A DNA stretch of 64,000 nucleotides from Haemaphysalis longicornis (taxonomy: Eukaryota > Arthropoda > Arachnida > Ixodida > Ixodidae): the NCBI GenBank assembly GCA_013339765.2, contig CM023448.1:285626817-285690816 (forward strand). Direction: 5' to 3'. The first letter of the stretch is position 1; each line of letters starts with the position of its first letter. The notes beneath the pieces were generated by a model. The model did not search any database, was not told the DNA's origin, and saw nothing but the letters and a program-made list of their open reading frames with translations. Shown here piece after piece: positions 44,811 to 55,101 of the stretch. The position numbers were made by a program, and so were the translations under genes.

Positions 44811-45110
44811 ATTAATACTAATATTAATAGTTTTATTCCTACTCAGACCGTGCGGAGCCAGGCGCAGAGTGCTTCAAAAAGCGCTCATGTCAATGTAGCC
44901 CATTCCAAAACTTAGAAGTGTTTAAAATGTTTACGTAGCCGTTAGTGCATTTAAGAAGAAATGAATACTAATAATAGTAGTTTTATTCGTACACAGATCG
45001 GGTGGAGCCAAGCGTAGATCGCTGCAAAGAATACACATGTCATTGTAGCCCGTACCCAACTTTATATACGCCCGACAAGTTTTCGTAGCCGTTATTGCAT
45101 CTAAGAACCC
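44811..45110. repeat. Diverged tandem duplication, about 150-bp units
   Basis: Two units begin at about 44811 and 44964 with an ATACTAAT...AGTTTTATTC block followed by GGAGCCA and CATGTCA blocks. Clearly related but with many substitutions. Confidence 0.65.
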
Positions 45111-45579
45111 AACGCACCTGTCTAGACTTCATTTCACCCCACATATCCGCTCACAACCCCACCAAAACCTTCGATCAAAGCACCGTAGCAAACACGGTAA
45201 AAACAACGAGAGGCTGCGCAGTCCAATGCACCGGCTCATTCCACTAACGAAGGGAGCGCCGAGTGGTGGCGCCACCCGTTCAGTTCGCTTGTGTGGCTGC
45301 TTTCTTCGACTTCCTTCCTTTGTCTACTGGATGCAAGGATAGCGGCCTTCGCATGTTGCTACAGCCAGCGCACTCTCTCTGCATGCCCACGCGTAACAAC
45401 GCAGGCACTTGCCAATGTTTTCATTTCTATGCGGTTTCAACAAGGAAACCAGTGTGTCAGTTTGTAATACTCGATGTGTCACACTTTTGCCTGCTTTTGC
45501 CGAATACGAAAATGCTATTATAAAAGGTTCCGGGACCTTCATGTTTTCTTGTAAGAACGCTTATATTACCCCTAGAAGT

Positions 45580-45800
45580 ACCTTCCCGCCAATGCGTTTA
45601 TGCACTGCAGTTGTGAAGCTTGTTGTGCAGCGCGCCATATAGGCCATGTGGCCACGTGGTCTTATGAAGATATTTAATAAAAAGCACTAGGGCCTGCATA
45701 TTTTCACACTGAATCCATTATTTTGCCCTGGGAAAATCTGTTCACAGCGATGTATTTGTGTAAAAGGGCGTAGAGATGCACGGGGTCTTATCCCTTTTCT
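45580..45800. repeat. Two monomers of a dispersed ~150-bp repeat
   Basis: Blocks like CCAATGCGTTTATGCACTG and CAGCGATGTATTTGTGTAAA recur about 150 bases apart, with GGTCTTATGAAG following. The same blocks recur at 48610-49000. Confidence 0.5.
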
Positions 45801-45934
45801 GCTCTACCCATGCTCTACCCACACAAACGTATGGGCAAACAAATAAGTTTACTCAACGGCACTTGTTGCGGTTTCGGTTTCACAGCCCTGTGTAGTCGCT
45901 CCGAGAATATATCGATTTCATTAGTTCACTCACT

Positions 45935-47480
45935 TTGCCACCATCAGTGAAGCGTAAATTGTTGTGGATTGTTGTGGCATATATACTGGAAGAAGAGGGG
46001 GTATTAACTCTATGGGGGATTGGGTCAGAATTTGTAGGGCTGCTAAGGGCAATAATAACAAGGCGCATATTACATGGGAAGGGCGTACAGGCACAGAGCC
46101 CGTGTACATTCGAAGAGGTTTAAAACAAGGGTGCCCCGTTTCGCCATTGCTGTTCACTATTAGAGGAATGGAAAGACGATTGCAGGAGAGTGGATTAGGC
46201 TTTGACTTGTCGTACCGAAGCAACGGACGATATAGTGTTGCTGGCAGATAATGCGGAAGACCTTCAAAAACTGGCCGACATTTGTGGTGATGAGGCAACG
46301 TACCTAGGCCTACATTTTAACCCACAAAAATCTGGAGTCATGGTGTTTAACGAGGAAGCTCATACAGCACCGATAAGGATTCAACAGGAAGCCATACCAT
46401 TAGTAAATAAGTACAAATACTTGGGGATCTGGCTTAATGGAGGAAAAGGCTACCTGAATGCCCATGAAGAACACCTCAAACTGAAAGGGAGACGAAATGC
46501 AGCAGTAATGAAACATAGAGCACTTTGGGGATACAATAAGTACGAGCCTGGTAGTGCGAGGCATCTGGAAAGGGGTAATGGTGCCGGCGCTCACGTTCTC
46601 TAATGCCGTATTATGCTTAAAGTAAGATATCCTGTCGGGTCTGGAGGTTAACCAAAAGGCAGTCGGCAGATTAGCACTGGGAGCTCACAGTCACACTACA
46701 AATGAGGCGGTGCAAGGCGATATGGGTTGGGCTTCATTTGAGGCGAGGGAAGCGCAAAGTAAAATACGTTTTGAGGAGCGGATAAGACATTTAGATGAGA
46801 AGAACTGGGCAGCCAGAGTGCACAGGTTCCTGTACCTTAAAAGTGTGGACACCGAATGGCGGAAGAGGACGCGAAAGCTGGCGACTAAACGTGACCGTGG
46901 CAAATAAACAATGGGGGGCAGTTAAAAAGCAAGTGAAGGAAACAGAGACGCTCATGTGGAAAGAGAGGATGGAAACGAAGGGATCACTGGGAATATACAA
47001 AGCAAGCAAACAAGAGATCCGGAAAGAGAACTTTTATGACAACAATGCTCTTTGAGGCGCGGGCTGGCTGCTTGAGAACTCGAACTTACATGAGCAAATA
47101 TTCTTCACAGGATGAGACATGTGTGGGATGTGGCAAGGGCAAAGAAACAATCGATCACATAGTAATAGAATGCCAAAAGATTCAGCCGGATAGAATTGGG
47201 GAGAAAGTCCTACTTCCTGAGGCACTGGGCTTCGCAGTTGATGGAAGCATTAACTGGTCAGCAGTGGGTATTACTAAGCAGCGACTAGAGTATTGGTGGA
47301 AAAAAAGCAGGGAAGTCGATAAAATGCCATCCCAGCCAGGGGTAGCGGCAGGACAGAATTAAAACGAAGTCCGAGTTGAGGGACTAAATTTAAATTCAAA
47401 CTACTAAGATAGGCTAGATGGCGCACGCCGTTACCCTAATTCAAAGAAAAGGCCTTTGATCATCATCATCATCATCAGCC
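45935..47480 (+). mobile_element. LINE, 5'-truncated second copy of the 16-19 kb family
   Basis: RT motifs GLKQGCPVSPLLF, TDDIVLLADNAEDLQ and NPQKSGVMVFNEE, then HRALWGYNKYE and the C-terminal CVGCGKGKETIDHIVIEC, end in a 3' UTR with (ATC)n at 47459-47477. The first half of the RT and the endonuclease are missing, and frameshifts break the rest. Wording and tail match the element at 16210-19485. Confidence 0.72.
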
Positions 47481-48609
47481 TCAGGTGGTCCGGCCGGCGC
47501 CAGGCGCAAAAGGCGCGAAGGCGTGAACACATGCGCGAACACGCTATGATAAGCATAAACACGCTACGACCACTACGACGCTACAGCACGCGCAACATGC
47601 TGTGTCTGCAGTGAACTAGAATCACGCCAGCTTCTGCCTCCAAAACGTAAGATGTTACTTTTTTTTATATACAGGTTGAAAAATATATTGGTTCCCTTTG
47701 CGTGCGTTCCGTCATGGTAAAATGGACCAGAGAAATGGGCCCACACGTTTGTATGGGCTGGCTAGAGTCACTAAAGAAGCTTTATCTAGTGACACTAGGC
47801 TGGTCTTTGTTATCAAAAATTTTGCTCGGCGGTGTAGGCTGACGGGCTCGCGCGCTAGCGATGTCGGGTTTCCTTATTGCTTTCTTGGTGTCTTATTCAT
47901 TTGCGGTTTCATGGTGATGTTTTCTGGCGCCTGTAGTTTGATCTGATTTCGTAATTAGTACCGAGAATAATATTGATATTTTAAGGCAGAGGGTTAAGTG
48001 CCCCATTCTGCGAAACGTGCCGTTGATGACCGGTGAAGCGAATGGCCACCGCTGTCGTACGGTGGGATTTGAACCCAGGCCTGTACGTTGCCTGCGTAGA
48101 ACAAACGTTTTTGTCGTTGTTGTGCCTTTCTTCGCAACACATGCCCACTTGGGAGATTGGCCGAACAAAAGAAAGAGAAGCTGGACTAGTATTTCGCCCC
48201 GAAAGACAAAGAAACGGAGAAAGAGCCGCAAATACGATGCAGCAGCAAAAAGTTGGTAATGAGTGTCGTCAGATGATAAATACATTATTTTGATTATAAT
48301 TAATATTACTAAAAATACTAGTATTATTGCAACCAATATATAATACCTAAAAATAAGAAGAAAAAAATGAAAATGCGCGTTTCTTTCGACTGCAAATGTA
48401 TCCCTTCCTCCAGTAGGTCTAAGAACAGAAGCCCAGCCGGTGGCATTTTCCCAGCCCACTCATGGGTGTGCATTTGTTGCTTGTCAAATACTCCGGTTCT
48501 TTCATTTGAACATATTTCAAAACGTCATTAGAAGGAAGTGAACACTCATAATTTAGTGACATGTCGCTATTATCTTCTTGCACTTTTTTGTCGGGCAGGA
48601 AAGGGCATG

Positions 48610-49000
48610 ACGCTGGAAAATGTGTTTCCAGCAATGCGTTCGTGTAAAGTAGGAAGCCCACTTTAGGGGTGCGGTGTATGGTGCTCCATAGGGGCACTTG
48701 GGGTCTTATGAAGGCGCTAGAGTCATTATACTGTAATATCAGGCTTCTAATAATAACCTTGCGAGAATGTTGTCCCAGCAATTCATTTGTGTATAGTAGC
48801 GAGGCCGACGTGCAGGGGGCTGTTCACTATAGGGATACGTGAAAACCTTATGGAGGTATTTAAAAGAGGCTCAAAAGCCTTTCTACATTTTTATTTGACT
48901 GTTTATATTTCCTAGAGAAAAATTCCCTTCCAGCAGTGCATTTGTGTACAGTAATGAGCCGAGTTTAAGGGATTGGTGCACAGCAGAGTGGCTTGTGCAT
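48610..49000. repeat. Three diverged ~150-bp monomers
   Basis: CCAGCAATGCGTTCGTGTAA (48631), CCAGCAATTCATTTGTGTAT (48776) and CCAGCAGTGCATTTGTGTAC (48929) head three related units with spacing near 145-155. They lie directly upstream of the nanos exon at 49048 and share units with 45580-45800. Confidence 0.6.
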
Positions 49001-49047
49001 TTATCCAACAAACTTAATAGTTTCTGCATTTTGTTATTTCATTTCAG

Positions 49048-49129
49048 AGGCCCAGGCTCGAGAAATGGAACATGTAACAGCCAGTGGGGAGTTAGAAGCC
49101 ATCACAGATGCTGTAATGAATGACTGTAG
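49048..49129 (+). CDS. nanos: nanos, internal coding exon upstream of the zinc-finger exon
   Basis: A textbook acceptor (TTTTGTTATTTCATTTCAG) and donor (TGTAG|GTAGTA) bracket 82 bases: two codon-completing bases, 26 codons and two bases over. The encoded segment is helical and acidic (AQAREMEHVTASGELEAITD and MNDC). It exits in phase 2, exactly the entry phase of the terminal exon at 50840, and no stop is created at the junction. It enters in phase 1, so at least one more coding exon with the start codon lies upstream and was not found. It lies 162 bases before the duplicated block, so it exists once. Assignment to nanos rests on position and phase, not on sequence similarity. Confidence 0.6.
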
Positions 49130-50839
49130 GTAGTATTCATCTTGGTTGATTTTAGTTAAATGCAAAGCGTTTTTTCATTGTGGGGCATTACTTGCTATTA
49201 CAGATAAGGACTTATGGATCCATACAGGAAAAAAATCCTGTTGCACGAATAGTGAAAATGCGTGAGCGTATGTAGTGCTTGTTGTGCTAAAGGCAGTTGT
49301 TGTGTCCTGCTGGAACGCACTTGTGATAGCAGGCAGGACAGCCAGATATGCCTTCAAAACTGGTATTAGTAGCCTAAAAATACTTCGCATTAAAAAGTGC
49401 CGCCTCCTTCAACTGCACCCACGCTTTCAAAGGTAACTGGTGATTGAAGTATCATGCCAGGAGCCTGGAGATTACTGCTGCATCTGTGTGTGGGATTAGA
49501 AAAGGTGCTTAAGGCACCTGAAGACATTAGCTTCAGCATGGCTGTTTGAAGCTAATGCCTGCTAACCTGGGCCATGCCTGTGGCTCTCTTTCAAGGGGTA
49601 CACTGGGCTTGTCTAGAGAAAACATTACCAGCGTTCGCACATGTACAGTGCGTGCAAAATGCATCACTGGTGTGGGCAGGGGAGGAATGTTGGGCGATCG
49701 AACCTGCCTGCCCTTTTGGAGGGCCCACAAGCGTGCTCATAAGCCAATAAAATTTGTCATAAAACGTGCGGACTCTGGAGATCTCCTCCTCGAATAATAT
49801 TTTACACAGCGGAAAAGAACTGGTGGAGTGCTTTCTAGACGAATTTTCACATCAGTGCAGCCACATCAAAGTACCACAACCACATTCGTCTTAGCAATGA
49901 ACAAGCAGAGCATTGGCTGGCGTGCCTTTTCCAACACTTGGCCCATGACTGTATGCAGAGGCAGTCCTACTCCACTCGGTGCAGTATAGCTCATTGAGCG
50001 CACTTAGTAGAAGCACCGGTACTGTGTATTCTCATTGTCTGCTGTTCGATAGGCATGCTGTCAAATATCACAGTGGACCAGTGTTGCCATTCTCTCTGCT
50101 TCTCCTCTCCCCAAGTCCGTGGCCTTATCTGCCTATTATTGCGTCTATGGCCATATGTTACAAATATTGCATAAGCATTCTCTGCTGAGTGCTCCAGTGC
50201 AAAGAGTGTAATACTTTGTATCTGCGCAAAAATGCATAACTTTCAAAGTTAAGACATTTAATCATTCTAATAGTGTAAATGCATGACACTAAGAAACAAA
50301 CCCCCCACCCCCCCATAAAAAATAACCAAACAAAACAAGAAGTCTCCCAATTTTCATAGCTAAATCTGGCAACAGTCATATGTTTCAGGAAAAAACAAAA
50401 AGTATGAAGTAAATGCACTGAAAATGGAGTAACTAAATTGCAATGGTCTGCCTAATCTAATGCCCTCGCACAATTAAGTAAAAGAAAACCAGAGAAACTG
50501 AGAATAAACAAAGGAAATCTCAAATGTGCATCGAACACAGCAGCCTCATGCGATTAACTTAATAAACAAATAAAAGTGTTACAAGAAAAGAAAAACTAAC
50601 CAACTTATGAAATCAGAGAGCGCATTATCTAATCCAGTCTAAAGAAAGCAAAAGAAAGAGACGCTGTCTGGATTGCGATGTTCTTTCAATGCCACCAATG
50701 AAACAATGGAATGAAACTAATAAGTTGGTGAAACAGAGAAGCAGTGTAAAAATGCTTGCACATTAGTAGACTATTATCAGAATTTCTGTAGCTATTTTTA
50801 GTGGGAAAAGGGCCTATTGTTCCCTATTGCACACGTCAG

Positions 50840-51287
50840 CTTGAATTTGGGTGGTCGACACTCTGCAGGTGCTGAGGTTGGCACGTGGCCACGTGATAGC
50901 AGTGGTCAGCTGGGTGCAAACGGACCCATACAAACGGAGCCAACTGTTGCTGCCAGGAGCGAGGCCAAACCTGCCAGCACTGTGACACCTGTGGAGCCGC
51001 ATCACGAGCGTCAGCCATACCATCGGCGCCGGCAGAAGATGGAGTGCAACTTCTGCCGGCGCCTGGGCGAGAAGCGGTCCTTTTTCCGGTCACACAATCT
51101 GCACGACCCTGTGACAAATGCAGTGACCTGCCCTATACTGCGCAAGCACCAATGTGAAATATGCGGGGCCACCGGTGATAACAGCCACACGCGCTCGTAC
51201 TGCCCGCAAAAGCCAGAAGGGACGTTTAACATGGGGCTGCTCAAGGACACGCCGCGAAACAGCACTCAGTGGAGGCGAGGGATGTGA
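50840..51287 (+). CDS. nanos: nanos terminal exon, copy 1 (Nanos zinc finger)
   Basis: Nanos is an RNA-binding translational repressor of the germ line that acts with Pumilio and the CCR4-NOT deadenylase in the cytoplasm. The exon (acceptor CTATTGCACACGTCAG, phase 2) encodes 148 residues to TGA. A Ser/Pro/Glu-rich stretch precedes the complete Nanos finger at 51045-51203: C-x2-C-x12-H-x11-C followed by C-x2-C-x7-H-x4-C, with the family signatures FFRSH, TCPILR and CGATGDNSHTRSYCP. A 28-residue tail ends QWRRGM. The only ATG in this exon lies two codons before the first cysteine, so the start must be in an upstream exon. AATAAA is 300 bases past the stop. All eight metal ligands are present. 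Confidence 0.92.
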
Positions 51288-51587
51288 CTTGGAGAGTGCA
51301 ATCAGCTTGCAATTGCTCGACTAAATGTAACCTTTTTTTGTTGCTGCGGTATTTTCTTATACTGCAAGACCACACTTGGTGCAGCTCTGCTTCAAATCCA
51401 GTGCAATTACCCACAATCGATAAGCAAAATTACCTGTATGAAGCGCGCCACACCCTCTCTTTCTCTTTTTTGAAAATTTGGCACGCATGTTTTAGTGTTC
51501 ACTTCTCAAACTAGGGTTTGCCCATTTGATGAATGTTATCTAATTTTGGGGCAATACATTTTATGAAAGAGTGCTAGAGCTACCTTT

Positions 51588-51593
51588 AATAAA
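51588..51593 (+). terminator. Polyadenylation signal, nanos copy 1
   Basis: AATAAA about 300 bases after the stop codon, conserved in the second duplicate. Confidence 0.65.
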
Positions 51594-53550
51594 GGCATGA
51601 GTCTTGGTGCAATTCTTTCTTATCTAATATATAGTTGCTGTACAAGGTGGTACATTTAAATAAAAACTGAAAAATGCTACTTGGAGAGCACGAGATGCTG
51701 TTTGTGCACAAGTATAGGGCTACAGGGCCAGGCAACCGCTATTTGAAATATAGTCCGAATTTCTGGAATAAATACTCAAATTTGACTAATTGATTGGTTG
51801 ACTGACTATTTTATAAGGAGGCCAATAGCGTAGCGCGGGGGGGGGAAGGTGGGGGAGAGATGATTGGATGGAAAGAGATAGTAGCTAATTAATTTTTGCA
51901 CTATAGGTTTTAGAAGATAAGGTTGTATGGCCAAATTGAACCCAGTAATTATTAAGGCTACCTTATTTTTAGATCTTGCAATGGGTGTCTGCTTTCTTGC
52001 AATTCTAATGGCAGTTGTTGCGTCCTGCTGAAACGCACTTGTGATAGCAGGCAGGACAGCCAGATATGCCTTCAAAACTGGTATTAGTAGCCTAAGAATA
52101 CTTTGCATTAAATAGTGCCGCCTCCTTCAACTGCACCCACGCTTTCAAAGGTAACTGGTGATTTAAGTGTCATGCCAGGAGCCTGGAGATTACTGCTGCA
52201 TCTGTGTGTGGGATTAAAAAAGGTGCTTAAGGCACCTGAAGGCATTAGCTTCAGCATGGCTGTTTGAAGCTAATGCCTGCTAACCTGGGCCATGCCTGTG
52301 GCTCTCTTTCAAGGGGTGCACTGGGCTTGTCTAGAGAAAACATTACCAGCGTTCGCACATGTACAGTGCGTGCAAAATGCATCACTGGTGTGGGCAGGGG
52401 AGGAATGTTGGGCGATCGAACCTGCCTGCCCTTTTGGAGGGCCCACAAGCCTGCTCATAAGCCAATAAAATTTGTCATAAAAGGTGCGGACTCTGGAGAT
52501 CCCCTCCTCGAATAATATTTTACACAGCGGAAAAGAACTGGTGGAGTGCTTTCTAGACGAATTTTCACATCAGTGCAGCCACATCACAGTACCACAACCA
52601 CATTCGTCTTAGCAATGAACAAGCAGAGCATTGGCTGGCGTGCCTTTTCCAACACTTGGCCCATGACTGTATGCAGAGGCAGTCCTACTCACTCGGTGCA
52701 GTACAGCTCACGGAGCGCACTGAGTAGAAGCACCGGAACTGTGTATTATCATTGTCTACTGTTTGATAGGCATGCTGTCAACTATCACAGTGGACCAGTG
52801 TTGCCATTCTCTCTGCTTCTCCTCTTCTCAAGTCCATGGCCTTATCTGCCTATTATTGCGTCTATGGCCATATGTTCCAAATATTGCATAAGCATTCTCT
52901 GCTAAGTACTCCAGTGCGAAGAGTGTAATGCTTTATATCTGCGCAAAAATGCATAACTTTCAAAGTTAAGACATTTAATCATTCTAATAGTGTAAATGCA
53001 TGACACCGTAAGAACCCCCCCCCCCCCCTCCCCATAAAAAATTAACCAAACAAAACAAGAAGTCTCCCAAAACAGTCATATGTTTCAGGAAAAAACAAAA
53101 AGTGTGAAGTAAATGCACTGAAAATGGAGTAACTAAATTGCAATGGTCTGCCTAATCTAATGCCCTTGCACAATTAACTAAAAGAAAACCAGAGAAACTG
53201 AAAACGAACAAAGGAAATCTCAAATGTGCATCGAACACAGCGGCCTCATGCGGTTAACTTAATAAACAAATAAAAGTGTTATAAGAAAAGAAAAACTAAC
53301 CAACTTACGAAATCAGAGCACATTATCTAATCCAGTCTAAAGAAAGCAAAAGAAAGAAACGCTGTCTGGATTGAGGTGTTCCTTCAATGCCACCAATGAA
53401 GCAATGAAATGAAACCAATAAAACTAGGTGTAAAGTTGGTGAAACAGAGAAGCAGTGTAAAAATGCTTGCACATTAGTAGACTATTATCAGAATTTCTAT
53501 AGCTATTTTTAGTGGGAAAAGGGCCTATTGTTCCCTATTGCACACGTCAG

Positions 53551-53998
53551 CTTGAATTTGGGTGGTCGACACTCTGCAGGTGAGGAGGTGGGCACGCGGC
53601 CACGTGATAGCAGTGGTCAGCTGGGCGCAGACGGACCCATACAAACGGAGCCAACTGTTGCTGCCAGGAGCGAGGCCAAACCTGCCAGCACTGTGACACC
53701 TGTGGAGCCGCATCACGAGCGTCAGCCATACCATCGGCGCCGGCAGAAGATGGAGTGCAACTTCTGCCGACGCCTGGGCGAGAAGCGGTCCTTTTTCCGG
53801 TCACACAATCTGCGCGACCCTGTGACAAATGCAGTGACCTGCCCTATACTGCGCAAGCACCAATGTGAAATCTGCGGGGCCACCGGTGATAACAGCCACA
53901 CGCGCTCGTACTGCCCGCAAAAGCCAGAAGGGACGTTTAACATGGGGCTGCTCAAGGACACACCGCGAAACAGCACTCAGTGGAGGCGAGGGATGTGA
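53551..53998 (+). CDS. nanos: nanos terminal exon, copy 2
   Basis: Same acceptor, phase, length and stop as the exon at 50840-51287. The finger (53756-53914) has all eight ligands. Only four residues differ from copy 1: Ala to Glu, Trp to Arg and Asn to Asp before the finger, and His to Arg three residues after the first finger's histidine. No frame break has arisen, while the surrounding non-coding copies differ by indels, which suggests selection on the protein. No second copy of the 49048 exon lies in this unit, so it is either an alternative last exon of the same gene, a partial gene using another promoter, or a recent pseudogene. Confidence 0.88.
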
Positions 53999-54286
53999 CC
54001 TGGAGAGTGCAAGCTGCAATTGCTCGGCTAAATGTAACCTTTTTTTTTTGCTGCGTTATTTGCTTATACTGCACTTGGTGCAGCTCTGCTTCAAATCCAG
54101 TGCAATTACCCACAATCGATAAGCAAAATTACCTGTATGAAGCGCGCCACACCCTCTCTTTCTCTTTTTTGAAAATTTGGCACGCATGTTTTAGTGTTCA
54201 CTTCTCAAACTAGGGTTTGCCCATTTGATGAATGTTATCTAATTTTGGGGCGATACATTCTATGAAAGAGGGCTAGAGCTACCTTT

Positions 54287-54292
54287 AATAAA
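54287..54292 (+). terminator. Polyadenylation signal, nanos copy 2
   Basis: AATAAA in the same position relative to the stop as in copy 1. Confidence 0.65.
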
Positions 54293-55101
54293 GGCATGAG
54301 TCTTGGTGCAATTCTTTCCTATCTAATATATAGTTGCTGTACAAGGTGGTACATTAAATAAAAACAGTCTCAAAAATGTTACTTGAGGAGCATGAGATGC
54401 TGTTTGTGCTCAACTATTGGGCTACAGGCCCAGGCAAGCAAAATATAGTACTAATTTTTGGATGAATACATTCTCAAAATTGGCTAATTGATTGGTTGAC
54501 TGACTATTTTATAAGGAGGCCCATAGCACAGGGGAGGAGAGATGATTGGAAAGGGATAGTAGCTAATTAATGTTTCCACTATAGGTTTTAGAAGATAAGT
54601 CTATATTGCCAAATTGAATCCAGTAATTATTAAGGCTACCTTATTTGTAGATCTTTCAATGGGTCTGTGCTTTTGTGCAATTTACCCAATACTGAAAACT
54701 GCAACTAAGCACACAAAGCTCCCCGGAAGGGGAGCCCACTGTTGAGAAGAGGGGGTCCGGCTATGTTGAAATTTGCATTATCTTGAATGGCGACCCAAAG
54801 AAGCTGAATGTTGTCAGCGCTCTGCTGGTGGCCAGTAAGCTGATTGGCCATTGCACCAATCACTGACACCATTTGCCGGATAACGATGGCGTATTGCATA
54901 AGACAATTGATTATGTACGTAAATATGATTGGCATTTTAATGATGATGGGGATAGAATTAAAATGGGCGTATGTGCTATGAGGAGAAGGAAGGTGTCCGC
55001 TTCACTATTTCGACCGAGCGGATCTTGTGTCGGTTGTTTTGGCAACGGGTTGCTGGTGTTAGGCAGCGTTTATCCTCCTGTCCACTTTCGCCGTGGTTTA
55101 A

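Larger units (their letters stand above)
49292..52009. repeat. Tandem segmental duplication, unit 1 (2.72 kb)
   Basis: The segment from GGCAGTTGTTGTGTCCTGC at 49292 to 52009 is repeated head to tail at 52010-54682 with about 2.71-2.72 kb offset. The similarity covers the intron, the nanos terminal exon, its 3' UTR and downstream DNA, with only scattered substitutions and small indels. The units abut without spacer. Confidence 0.92.
52010..54682. repeat. Tandem segmental duplication, unit 2 (2.67 kb)
   Basis: Second head-to-tail unit. Relative to unit 1 it lacks a G-rich stretch near 51836-51855 and carries other small indels. Similarity fades after about 54682. Confidence 0.92.

Noticed and set aside
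48000..48130. Minus-strand tRNA-like B box (plus-strand TGGGATTTGAACCC)
   Set aside because: A single box without a convincing A box or a second copy in the window; too weak to call a SINE.
49546..52515. Two matching 83-codon frames (49546-49797 and 52264-52515) in the nanos duplicates
   Set aside because: They match only because the whole 2.7-kb segment is duplicated; there is no domain or splice signal, and they lie in what the gene model treats as intron.
54705..54935. Minus-strand frame of 76 codons with plausible composition
   Set aside because: No domain, no splice sites that I trust, and no poly(A) signal; it may be a LINE ORF1 scrap but I cannot show it.
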